Origin: Paucihalobacter sp036825875
Lineage (GTDB): Bacteria > Bacteroidota > Bacteroidia > Flavobacteriales > Flavobacteriaceae
Direction of reading: 5' to 3'
NCBI RefSeq assembly: GCF_036825875.1
Contig: NZ_DAISXK010000014.1
Coordinates: 1 to 62,962, forward strand
DNA: 62,962 bases
Shown here in pieces: positions 53,850 through 62,720 of this stretch (its first letter is position 1; every line of letters begins with the position of its first letter). Made by a program: the position numbers and the translations under genes. The notes beneath the pieces are model-generated. The model was given only the letters and a program-made list of their open reading frames with translations. It made no database searches and had not been told where the DNA came from.

Positions 53850-53884
53850 AAACGGCTAGCACTATAAAAGCATTAGCCGTTTAA
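53849..53884. terminator. Hairpin between converging genes
   Basis: AAACGGCTA (53850-53858) pairs with TAGCCGTTT (53874-53882). It lies between the lipoprotein gene and the converging doxX-like gene and could stop both. The T tracts are short, so strength is uncertain. Confidence 0.7.
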
Positions 53885-53901
53885 AAAAAATCATCTATTT
53901 G

Positions 53902-54273
53902 TTATTTTAGCATTGGCTTATATTTGTCTTTGTAGCCAATAAGAACCACAATATTTAAGATTAAAAAAACCGCTGCAGCTGGCATGCCGGCCATATCTAA
54001 GGTTGCATGAAATAGTACTGCATTAACGCCAACACTCATTAAAATGATGGCTAACAATGCGCCATACTTATTAAAAATAAGTGCTAATCCAGCCACAATT
54101 TCTACAATTGCTACCAAAGTAAGTGTTTTGGTACTCATTAGCGCACCAAAATAAGCACCGGCTGCTTCCGACATTTCGGGCATTGGCATAAAGCTAAAAA
54201 ACTTGTTTAATCCGAAAATTAGGGCAAAAAGGCCGAGAAAAATTATTACGACCATAAAAGCTTTTGAATTCAT
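53902..54273 (-). CDS. DoxX family membrane protein
   Basis: The 123-residue protein has four hydrophobic helices, with GLNKFFSFMPMP after the first and EIVAGLALIFNKYGALLAIILM across the middle. This matches DoxX/SURF4-like small membrane proteins of unknown or respiratory-linked function. It converges with the lipoprotein gene at a shared hairpin. No partner gene is adjacent on its strand. Confidence 0.85.
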   Translation of the reverse strand: MNSKAFMVVIIFLGLFALIFGLNKFFSFMPMPEMSEAAGAYFGALMSTKTLTLVAIVEIVAGLALIFNKYGALLAIILMSVGVNAVLFHATLDMAGMPAAAVFLILNIVVLIGYKDKYKPMLK

Positions 54274-54456
54274 AATAGTTTGATTTATTTAGTTAGGTAT
54301 CTAAAATTAGTGAATTAAATAGTTCAAAAAGCGAGCTCGGGTTTTATTACTAACAAAAGTTTTAACAAATCGGGAAAATGCACACCTTTAAAAAGCGGTT
54401 TTTGGGTTAATTAGCTAAAATTATTATCTTAGTCATCATTCTAACCCACCAACACA

Positions 54457-55224
54457 ATGAAGACAAACAACTCAAACAAGAAAATCACAAAAGTATCTGA
54501 AGGTGCTTCAGAAAATGTTCAATCACGCACATTTGTTCCAACAGATGAAGCCAAAGGTAAAGCCAATAGATTGCGTTTAATCGCTATTATTTCATGGGTT
54601 GTTGCCGTTGCAGCCCAACTCGTTGCTATTTCATTATTATTTAAAGACCCTATAAACATGACATGGCTCATTGTTTTAATTGTGGTTGATTTGATATTTG
54701 TGGTCATCGGTTCTATTCTTTGGAAAAAATCAAATCGTTTAGATCCAGCTTCAGAAGAGAATAAGTTTAAATTTTTTATGCAGAATCAACTTGGGCTCGT
54801 CGTTGCCATCATTGCATTTTTACCACTTATCATCTTAATTTTTACCAATAAAAATATGGATGGTAAACAAAAGGGAATTGTTGGTGGTATTGCCGTTTTG
54901 GCTTTGTTAATAGCAGGAGTTACAGGTATCGATTTTAATCCGCCATCAATAGAACAATACACCGAGCAAACTAATAAAGTAGAATGGCTTAACCAAGGCG
55001 CCAATAATGTTTATTGGACTAAGTCGGGAACAGTGTATCATTTATTTATTGATTGTTCCTATATCAATACAGCCAAAACTTCCGAAATATTTGAAGGTAC
55101 CGTGGCGCAGTCAAGAGAACTTAAAAACATTACTAATCTTTGCAGCCGTTGTGAAAATAAAGCCATAAAAGAGCGCAACTTAGACGAAGCCGAGTATAAT
55201 ACAGATCCAGAACTTACGGATTAA
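54457..55224 (+). CDS. Membrane protein with C-terminal Cys/His domain
   Basis: The 255-residue protein has four hydrophobic segments (about 40-62, 70-88, 112-130 and 140-158), then a soluble tail. The tail holds VYWTKSGTVYHLFIDCSYI and, 25 residues later, NLCSRCENKA. One His and three Cys in that spacing resemble a small zinc-binding module seen at the ends of some bacterial nucleases and envelope proteins. I do not know a function. The gene's last 11 bases overlap the converging macroglobulin gene. Confidence 0.75.
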   Translation: MKTNNSNKKITKVSEGASENVQSRTFVPTDEAKGKANRLRLIAIISWVVAVAAQLVAISLLFKDPINMTWLIVLIVVDLIFVVIGSILWKKSNRLDPASEENKFKFFMQNQLGLVVAIIAFLPLIILIFTNKNMDGKQKGIVGGIAVLALLIAGVTGIDFNPPSIEQYTEQTNKVEWLNQGANNVYWTKSGTVYHLFIDCSYINTAKTSEIFEGTVAQSRELKNITNLCSRCENKAIKERNLDEAEYNTDPELTD

Positions 55225-58200
55225 CTTTTATTCTTATGCCTTCACTATGACTACTAAATTCTGGCGCATACATACTTTGAATAGTGGTAATACCATTACT
55301 CATATTTCCAGAATTATTGACTCTTAAATCGTATTCAAATACATAAATCCCTTTTGGTAAAAAGTCAAAAAAGAAATTGGTTGAAGCATCTTTTGTAGCC
55401 TCGTAGTAGCCAAGTCCGTCTTGCCATTTGTATTGTGATAACACATTCACAGGTTCTAAACCTGCCGCACGCATATCTTTCATGTGTATAAACTCCATGT
55501 CGCGATCGCTTCTCAATTCAATTCTAACGCGAACTAAATCGCCAACCTTTAGACTGGTGCTGTCGTCGATTTCGGTAATGACTTCGCCTTTATCAGTATT
55601 AGATTTTAAAAATAGTTTTTTGTTTAACTTTAAGGGCGTTTCCGCTTTGGTGATTTTATCTAGATCTTCAAAATATTGCCAGTATAAACTTCCCCAGGCG
55701 ATACCTTCACCTTTTTTGGCTAAAGTGACTTCAGACATTTTTGGTGCAATTTCAGAAGCATTCCATGTGGTTTTAAAATAGCCTGTACCGGCTTCAACTT
55801 TAACATGTTCTAGCTTTGAAGGTTCTATTTTTTGAGAACCAACCATAATTTCAACGGCTTCTGTTATACTTAGCCAATCACTTCCTTGCAACAATAAAGC
55901 GTAAATGGCTTTAGTTGTGGCCTTGGTAGTTTTCCAACTATTGGTTTGTTTGTGTTTGAGCAACCAAATTTTAAGATTGTCTATAGTGGTTCCATTGTTT
56001 TTGCTAATATTATCAATTTCAGAAAAGGCTTCAATTATCAAGGACTGAGTTTCAATAGGTGCTTGATACCAATGCCAAGAGGCTGTATTTTCTTTCCAAT
56101 ACATACCCAATTCGTCACTCACAATGGCGGTTTCTTTTAGAGATTTCAAGATTTTTTGAGCTTGATTTGCGTTGTCATTTCTGTGTGAAATCACGGCCAT
56201 CAGACCTTTTGCGTATAATGGTCTGTTCAACCAATAGTTGTTTATTTGAGTGAGATAGTAATTTGTGATGCGTTGCACTTCTTGGCTTTTTGCGACCTCC
56301 GGAAAGAAACTTCGCATGTACAAGTAATGCAACTGCATAGCACTTAAATGATCTTTTGATAAATCTACTTTTGAGCTGTATTTGGTAAGATTTTTATATT
56401 CTTCAACAAATTCAGTATCTAAATAATTGATGGCTTTTGTAATCGTAGCCTCTTCTAAGGAGTTTTCGGTAACGCTTAATTTTTTTAAATGTCCGAATCC
56501 AGTTATGACGTGCTGGGTGATGTAGCGGTTGGGTTTTCCACCTTCAAACCATGCCCAAGCGCCGTTAGACATTTGGTTGTTTTGGAGTTGGCGTTGCGCT
56601 TTTTGCAATTCGCTATTCATTTTATTTAAATCGAAAAGTAAAGCGATGCGTTTCTTTTGTTCGCTTTCACTTTGCGCATCACGTAACCAAGGTGTTTCTT
56701 CAATTAAAATAGATTTTAGCTCTTGATTTTTTTCAAGATTAGAAATCAAGGCGTCCGAATTTCTCCATAGCTCAAAAACTTCTTTAATACGCGGATTGGA
56801 ATTCGCTATATGACTTGCCAAAGCGTTGGCATAAAAGCGGGAGAAAATCTGTTCGTTACAATCGTAAGGATATTCCATTAAATAGGGTAGTGCCTGTAAG
56901 GCGTACCAAGCAGGATTGGATGTAATTTCTAAAGTGAGCTGGTGGTGTTTTAAAGTAGTTGAGGTATTGTTTTTTAGTTTATCAAGCGTAAAGGTTCTAG
57001 TTTCGTTACTTCTAACCCACATAGGTAAGGCTTCGGTTACCAACATTCTGTTTGATAATACAGGTAAAGCATTTTGCTCGGCATCGCTAAATTCCCCTGA
57101 TTTTGCAATAACAGTATATTGCACGGCATCGATATTATCGGGTATGCGCAAACTCCAAGTTATTTCTGTGTTGCCTGACGCTTCCACACTGAATAGCCCA
57201 CTCTGTCCTTCGGACACCTCACCCAAAGGGAGAGAATTTGTAATACTCTTAATCAAGCTTTGGGTAATATCTTTTCCTGTAACGGCATCCACTAATTGCA
57301 GTACCGCTTGACCAGTTAAAGTCTTATCGGTTAAATTGGCAATTTTAGTACTGATATTAATGTCATCACCTTGACGTAAAAATCGTGGTGCGTTGGGGAT
57401 CACCATCAGTTCTTTTTGCGTAACCGTTTCTAAGGTTTTGGTGCTATTTTTTAAGGTTTTTGTATGCGCTAGTAATTGCAATTTCCAACGCGTTAAGGCT
57501 TCAGGGGTTGTAAAACTAAAACTGATATTTCCTTCTGCATCGGTTTGTAAATGCGGAAAGAAAAAGGCGGTTTCTTGTAGATTTTTGCGGATTTTGATGT
57601 TTTCAAAGTTTTCGTTTTGAACATCAGCTTCAAAGCTGTTTACATTTTCCGGGATTGAATCATTGTCAACGATTTCGTTACCAGTTACTACTACCTGATC
57701 TAGAAAGGTTTCATTATCATCGATTTCTGGAGAAGCAACATCCTGAACTGCCATAATCATAGATTCATTTCCCTTGACTCTGTAATTCATGTTATTTCTA
57801 TTGATCCCAAAATAAAACCCAAACCAATTAATCTGATCATATTGCTGATGCGGATAAGCTGTACCCACCCTAGGTAGATAAACCATGAACGATTTATTAC
57901 CGAAACTGCCAATATTATTTCGTTTTGAATAACTGTAATAAACGGGATTTTGTATAGGACGAAATTGCCATTGGTGCATTTTAAATTGATCTAAAGACGC
58001 ATCGTACATACTAGCCAAAAGCTCGGCACTTACTTTTTCGCCTTCTGGACCTTTTATTTTAAATTGCCAAGTTTCGTCGGTTCCTGGTTGTAATTTATCT
58101 CTAAAAACCGAGGTTTCTATCTCTAAGTCTGATTTAGGATATGGTACTGAAATGTTCAAGGTTCCACTTTCAAAACTATTGAAAACCGCATAACTGTAAT

Positions 58201-61200
58201 GAACGGTAAAGCCTCCGACATCGTCGGCGTGTATTGGAATGACGATACTTTTTTTGTGATTATCAAGCGGAATGATATAGGTATTTACAATTTTTTCGTT
58301 TTTTTCAACGTCAACAGTCACCGTCAAGTTAGTAGCAGAACCAAAGCTTATTACTGCGACATCTTTTGGTTGATAACTCGATTTATCAAAATTGGCCGAA
58401 AACAAAGTTTGATCAGAAACAGTTTTGTCGTCATCGCTGTAAAGTGTCATCTGGGTTTCATCTTTCACCACTTGATTAAATTTATCTTCGCTTTCCAGAA
58501 GCACGATATAGGTACCAGATTCCCATTTTTTTAAATTGCCCAGTTTTATTTCTTTAGCGTTTGCAGTATTGAAATCACTTTTGAAAACAAGTTTACCTAG
58601 CTTCCAGTTTTTTGGGTTGTGTTCATTATTATAAGCGTCGTGTGGAAATAATTTTTTAAATGTTGTTTCGTCCAACATCGGTAAATCGGGTGCAGTCCAT
58701 GGTCTTGACCTTAAAACCTGCCCTGATGCATTCAGTTTGTAAATTTTTATGGTACCAGCGGCTGCTACGAATTCACCATTGAGGTTTCTTGTATTTATAG
58801 TAATTTGATGATCATTATCGTTTTTGTCTAACTGACTTGCAATTCTGATAGTGGCTGTCATCGCATGGTATCCAACATTCACTGTTGTGGTTGCGCTTCT
58901 TGTTTCGCCATTTAGATCGGTAATATCGGCTGTAATTTCGTAGGTAAAAATTGGGTTTCCTTTTTTATCGACGGATTCGTCTGGAATGGCTTTGAATTTA
59001 ATTTCAAAATTCCCTTCCGCGTCGGTTTTAGTGTCACCATAAGTAATTTCTTGAGACTGACTATATATTGGCATTCTTTTCCAAGAATACCAACGCGGAT
59101 ATTGAACTGTTCTAACTACACGATAAGCTACGCTTGCATTGGTGATATTACTTCCGGCGTAAGCCATGGCATTTCCTTTCAAACTGATGCTATCGTTAAT
59201 GCGGTAGGATTCAGTAACAGGATTAAATTTGGCTTCAAATTTTGGACGTTTGTATTCTTCAACTGATATATATACGTTATTGAAAAGTTCGATATTGTCG
59301 GCCTCAATTTCTATTTCAAATTCACCAGTAAGTCCGCTTTGTGGTAATATGAATTCACCAGAAATAGAACCAAATTCATTTGTTTTGAGCTCAAGCGTTT
59401 TAAGGTCTTGTGAGTTGGCATCGTACAATATGACTTCAACTTTTTGGTTGGTTACGATTTCAGATTTCCCGTTATTATTTTTAATAACAATACCCTTAAA
59501 ATAAACGACTTGTCCTGGTCTGTATATGCTGCGGTCGGTAAATAAAAATGCCTTGTATTCAATCTCATTTTCCTTACTAGAATTCTGTTGATTGATGTAT
59601 AGACCACCAAAATGTGCCGTTTCGTTATTGAGTTTGGTAGTCACACTTAAATTAAGGTAGCGAGATTTACTTTTTTGAATGGAAACTTCGCCGTTTTGGT
59701 CGGTTACGAATGATTTATTAATAAAAGGACCATTGTATTTTTCCTGATATGAAATTTCCAAACTTACGCCCGGTAAAGGTTTGCCGTTATTTCTATTGAT
59801 GATCTGAAGTGTTTCGGATATGTTGTTGGATTTTGACAGTAATGCCATATCGCTTACTTGAATGGTAGTAAATCCGAAAGTTTCGCTATTATTAGCTTGT
59901 TGCGTAAAAAGTATATAATGACCATTGTTTAAGGCAGGCATCACCACTTCGGTACTGTGATTTTGATAATCATTTTTTGTAGGAAGCGTTACCTGCCAAG
60001 ATTCCGTGGCAGTTAGATTCAATAAAAACTGATATTGTTCTTCTTTTTTATAGATTTTATTAAACAGCTCTAATTGGGCATTGCTGATTTTAAAAATTTT
60101 GAAATCAAGATTCTGAATATTAGCATAGCGCAACAACACAAATGACTGTTTTTGAATAGGTAAAAACTGCTCGGCAGTAATTTGTAATTCTGGTTTAAGA
60201 ATTTGCGTTTTTAAAATCTCAGCCTTTCCAGAAGCGATGCTGTTTGGGAAATCATGGCTAATAGTGGTGCAAATTTCTAAGGCTTTTTTTAGTTGCCATT
60301 GCACCTCTGTATTGGTGTCGATGTCGAATTTTTTACCTTGTTTATAGTAGAGTGATGCCATTTCAAAATGGTATAATCCTGAAACATCGGTTTTATACAA
60401 ATCAGCGGAAGCTTTTAAAGTTGCTTCCAAAAAAGTGTCTTTATTTTCAAAAACGGCATTTTGGTACACGAAATTCAAGCGCTTGATGTCGGCGTCAACC
60501 AATGCAAACGGCTCTTTATCTTTTAAATGAAAAGCGATAAGCTGCTGATAAATTTTGATTGCATTGAGCTGAAGTGATAAACTGTCTTTTGTTTGGATAT
60601 TTAAACTGGAAAATTTCTTAGCTTCAGTAAGTAATTCGGGGTTTTCAATATTAAATTGATACGAAGGCCGGTTAATACTGCTTTCGGAAGTTTCGTAAAA
60701 TTGTAATGCGTTATAACTTAACAAATCGAATAAGGTTGGTCGGTAACGCTTTGAGAATTCACCTTTCATCAATAACTCGTCATAATTAGCCAATGGCGTT
60801 TGTTGTAAAATCGGAGCATGGTCTAAAGAATTTTGATACAGCTTATGAATTTCATTAAATAAGGTTTCTAAATCCCAAGTTCTAAAATCATCCGAATCTT
60901 TTTCTGCTGTTGCAGTTCTATTGTAAAACTTCCATCTATTAGATTGAAAATATTGCCAGTACATGGTTGCCATTAAATTCTCTAGCAAGTTTTTTGTGGG
61001 TGCTTGGCTCTTGGTTATTTCGGATTTAAAATTTTCAATAATGCTCAGCTGCGCGTCTTCCTCTAGCGTTAAAGCATATTTACTTTCGTAGATCAAGCAT
61101 TTAACAACTTGCGCTGCGTTATTTTCTTTTTTAGCTAAAGCCGAAATTTTTGAAATCACTTCTAACGCTGATTTAGGTAAGCCTTTGTCTTCGTATTTTG

Positions 61201-61294
61201 CTACCTCTTGCCATAAAGCGGTGTAGTTTTCAGATTGCCCAAAAGAGAAATTAGCAAAAAGGACTATCGTAAATAGTGTGGCGAAATGTTTCAT
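55214..61294 (-). CDS. Large alpha-2-macroglobulin family protein
   Basis: The 2026-residue secreted protein has a signal peptide ending FSFGQ and an N-terminal helical region of about 400 residues. An MG2 domain begins near 588 (FTDRSIYRPGQVVYFKG) and an A2M core near 1245 (FPHLQTDAEGNISFSF). The thioester motif is CNEQ (Cys1479), the usual CGEQ with Gly replaced by Asn. The last domain ends near SHSEGIRIKVNP. Such proteins trap proteases in the periplasm and are often paired with a PBP1C-type enzyme; none is adjacent here. Two odd inserts are noted: VVVTGN near 1201-1206, and a repeat-derived loop near 1353-1367. Confidence 0.94.
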   Translation of the reverse strand: MKHFATLFTIVLFANFSFGQSENYTALWQEVAKYEDKGLPKSALEVISKISALAKKENNAAQVVKCLIYESKYALTLEEDAQLSIIENFKSEITKSQAPTKNLLENLMATMYWQYFQSNRWKFYNRTATAEKDSDDFRTWDLETLFNEIHKLYQNSLDHAPILQQTPLANYDELLMKGEFSKRYRPTLFDLLSYNALQFYETSESSINRPSYQFNIENPELLTEAKKFSSLNIQTKDSLSLQLNAIKIYQQLIAFHLKDKEPFALVDADIKRLNFVYQNAVFENKDTFLEATLKASADLYKTDVSGLYHFEMASLYYKQGKKFDIDTNTEVQWQLKKALEICTTISHDFPNSIASGKAEILKTQILKPELQITAEQFLPIQKQSFVLLRYANIQNLDFKIFKISNAQLELFNKIYKKEEQYQFLLNLTATESWQVTLPTKNDYQNHSTEVVMPALNNGHYILFTQQANNSETFGFTTIQVSDMALLSKSNNISETLQIINRNNGKPLPGVSLEISYQEKYNGPFINKSFVTDQNGEVSIQKSKSRYLNLSVTTKLNNETAHFGGLYINQQNSSKENEIEYKAFLFTDRSIYRPGQVVYFKGIVIKNNNGKSEIVTNQKVEVILYDANSQDLKTLELKTNEFGSISGEFILPQSGLTGEFEIEIEADNIELFNNVYISVEEYKRPKFEAKFNPVTESYRINDSISLKGNAMAYAGSNITNASVAYRVVRTVQYPRWYSWKRMPIYSQSQEITYGDTKTDAEGNFEIKFKAIPDESVDKKGNPIFTYEITADITDLNGETRSATTTVNVGYHAMTATIRIASQLDKNDNDHQITINTRNLNGEFVAAAGTIKIYKLNASGQVLRSRPWTAPDLPMLDETTFKKLFPHDAYNNEHNPKNWKLGKLVFKSDFNTANAKEIKLGNLKKWESGTYIVLLESEDKFNQVVKDETQMTLYSDDDKTVSDQTLFSANFDKSSYQPKDVAVISFGSATNLTVTVDVEKNEKIVNTYIIPLDNHKKSIVIPIHADDVGGFTVHYSYAVFNSFESGTLNISVPYPKSDLEIETSVFRDKLQPGTDETWQFKIKGPEGEKVSAELLASMYDASLDQFKMHQWQFRPIQNPVYYSYSKRNNIGSFGNKSFMVYLPRVGTAYPHQQYDQINWFGFYFGINRNNMNYRVKGNESMIMAVQDVASPEIDDNETFLDQVVVTGNEIVDNDSIPENVNSFEADVQNENFENIKIRKNLQETAFFFPHLQTDAEGNISFSFTTPEALTRWKLQLLAHTKTLKNSTKTLETVTQKELMVIPNAPRFLRQGDDINISTKIANLTDKTLTGQAVLQLVDAVTGKDITQSLIKSITNSLPLGEVSEGQSGLFSVEASGNTEITWSLRIPDNIDAVQYTVIAKSGEFSDAEQNALPVLSNRMLVTEALPMWVRSNETRTFTLDKLKNNTSTTLKHHQLTLEITSNPAWYALQALPYLMEYPYDCNEQIFSRFYANALASHIANSNPRIKEVFELWRNSDALISNLEKNQELKSILIEETPWLRDAQSESEQKKRIALLFDLNKMNSELQKAQRQLQNNQMSNGAWAWFEGGKPNRYITQHVITGFGHLKKLSVTENSLEEATITKAINYLDTEFVEEYKNLTKYSSKVDLSKDHLSAMQLHYLYMRSFFPEVAKSQEVQRITNYYLTQINNYWLNRPLYAKGLMAVISHRNDNANQAQKILKSLKETAIVSDELGMYWKENTASWHWYQAPIETQSLIIEAFSEIDNISKNNGTTIDNLKIWLLKHKQTNSWKTTKATTKAIYALLLQGSDWLSITEAVEIMVGSQKIEPSKLEHVKVEAGTGYFKTTWNASEIAPKMSEVTLAKKGEGIAWGSLYWQYFEDLDKITKAETPLKLNKKLFLKSNTDKGEVITEIDDSTSLKVGDLVRVRIELRSDRDMEFIHMKDMRAAGLEPVNVLSQYKWQDGLGYYEATKDASTNFFFDFLPKGIYVFEYDLRVNNSGNMSNGITTIQSMYAPEFSSHSEGIRIKVNP
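57195..57236. repeat. REP-like palindromic element inside the macroglobulin gene
   Basis: The 42-base block contains CCCACTCTGTCCTTCGGACA and CCTCACCCAAAGGGAGAG, with the palindromes GTCC-TTC-GGAC and CCC-AAA-GGG. This resembles short dispersed elements common between flavobacterial genes. On the minus strand it is read in frame as SLPLGEVSEGQSGL within a macroglobulin domain. I cannot count other copies here. Confidence 0.6.
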
Positions 61295-61417
61295 GGTTTA
61301 TAATGTTATCTTTTTATGAAATGTCTAAAAATCACATCAGCCTTAAAAGAGAATACTTGATTTACAACTACTTTAATTAGTTTTTTAACAGACACTACAT
61401 ACTAAAAGAATTGAATA

Positions 61418-61425
61418 CAAAGTTA
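61418..61425 (-). promoter_or_regulatory. Possible -7 element of the macroglobulin gene
   Basis: On the minus strand TAACTTTG fits TAnnTTTG, 124 bases before the ATG. A TTG lies 16 bases further upstream (61444-61442). The leader would be long. Confidence 0.35.
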
Positions 61426-61578
61426 TAGTCAAAATGCGTTCCAAAAAATTCAAAATTAACCTACAAGGCACATTTATTGAGTAAAGAGGTGTTTTGGATT
61501 CGTAAACGCGATATTATTGTGTTTTAAAGTTAAGGTTTAAAGCCGTAAGTTTACCAAGTTCAAATCGAAAAATTTTAT

Positions 61579-62538
61579 ATGATTAAATGGTTTTTTATTA
61601 TAATGCTGCCCTGCCTTTGTTGGTCGCAAGAATCTACTATTGTTAAAGTTCAGCAGTTGATTTCTAATAAATCGTATAAAAAAGCCGAAATTTTAATTTC
61701 GTCCTTTTCAAATAACAATCCGAACAATTTACATGCTTTGGAACTTTATGGCGATTCGGTTGCCCATCAAGAAAACTGGGACGAAGCTATTCAGATTTAT
61801 AAAAAATTAACCACGCAACAACCCAATAATGCAAACTACCATTACAAATATGGTGGTTCGTTGGCAAAGAAAATTTTATCAGTCAGTAAATTAAAAGCTC
61901 TAAATTATGTTGGTGATGCTAAAGACGCATTTCTTAAGGCCGCTGAATTAGATCCAAACCACATAGAAACACGCTGGGCTTTGGTTGAAATGTATTTGCA
62001 ACTTCCAGGAATTTTGGGTGGGAGTAACAAAAAGGCTTATGGCTATGCCAACGAGTTAGAAAACATCTCTAAAGTTGACGGCTATATGGCAAAGGGTTAT
62101 TTTTATGAGTACACTAAAGATCCAGAATTAGCCGAGAAATATTACAAAATGTCCGTAGATATTGGCGGTTCGTTAACCTGTTACGATAAATTGAGTAAAT
62201 TTTACCAACAACAAAAAAATCCAGAAAAGGCCATTGCAACAATTCAAACCAGTTTAGATAAACATCAGCGCAACTCTTTGCACTATCAACTGGGTCGCGT
62301 TTGTGCTGAGTATAATTTACATTTGGATAAAGGTGAGGAGTGTCTTAACACTTACATTGAAAAACATACAGCGCGAGATGGTGTGCCGATAGCCTGGGCA
62401 AACTTCAGGCTTGCACAAATTCATAAACATAAAAAAGATAAGACGAAGGCATTAAAATATGTGAATTTGGCTCTATCAGAAATGCCTAATAATGAAGTCT
62501 TTCAAGAAGAAAAGTTAAGCATTTTACAATTATTTTGA
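61579..62538 (+). CDS. Secreted tetratricopeptide repeat protein
   Basis: The 319-residue protein has a signal peptide ending CWSQ. The body is helical and TPR-like, with repeats around NWDEAIQIYKKLTTQQPNN, AKDAFLKAAELDPNH, DPELAEKYYKMSVD, PEKAIATIQTSLDKH and TKALKYVNLALSEMPNN. TPR proteins act as binding scaffolds. It is divergent from the macroglobulin gene. A periplasmic interaction role is likely, but the partner is unknown. Confidence 0.88.
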   Translation: MIKWFFIIMLPCLCWSQESTIVKVQQLISNKSYKKAEILISSFSNNNPNNLHALELYGDSVAHQENWDEAIQIYKKLTTQQPNNANYHYKYGGSLAKKILSVSKLKALNYVGDAKDAFLKAAELDPNHIETRWALVEMYLQLPGILGGSNKKAYGYANELENISKVDGYMAKGYFYEYTKDPELAEKYYKMSVDIGGSLTCYDKLSKFYQQQKNPEKAIATIQTSLDKHQRNSLHYQLGRVCAEYNLHLDKGEECLNTYIEKHTARDGVPIAWANFRLAQIHKHKKDKTKALKYVNLALSEMPNNEVFQEEKLSILQLF

Positions 62539-62540
62539 TT

Positions 62541-62640
62541 CTGGCGTTTGCGCGCTTAGGCGCTTACCGCGCTTTCACTACTCGCGCTCGCTTTAGGCGA
62601 GGCGCTCAAACATACCGTTCAATCGCTAACGCGGGCTCAG
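62541..62640. repeat. GC-rich palindromic intergenic block
   Basis: About 100 bases are far richer in G and C than the surroundings. GTTTGCGCGC near the left end pairs with GCGCTCAAAC near 62602-62611 with one mismatch. The inner part has several GCGC and CGCTTTAGGCG pieces that can fold. No coding frame is supported. It sits between the TPR gene and mpl and may also end the TPR transcript. It looks like a dispersed repeat element. Confidence 0.6.
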
Positions 62641-62693
62641 GATTTTCACCTCATTTTCCTCAATAATTACGACAAATGTGTTATCAAAACAAG

Positions 62694-62701
62694 TATCTTT
62701 G
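62694..62701 (+). promoter_or_regulatory. -7 promoter element of mpl
   Basis: TATCTTTG matches TAnnTTTG and ends 19 bases before the mpl ATG. No TTG is present at the right distance. Confidence 0.5.
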
Positions 62702-62720
62702 ATTAACACAATTCAACCCT

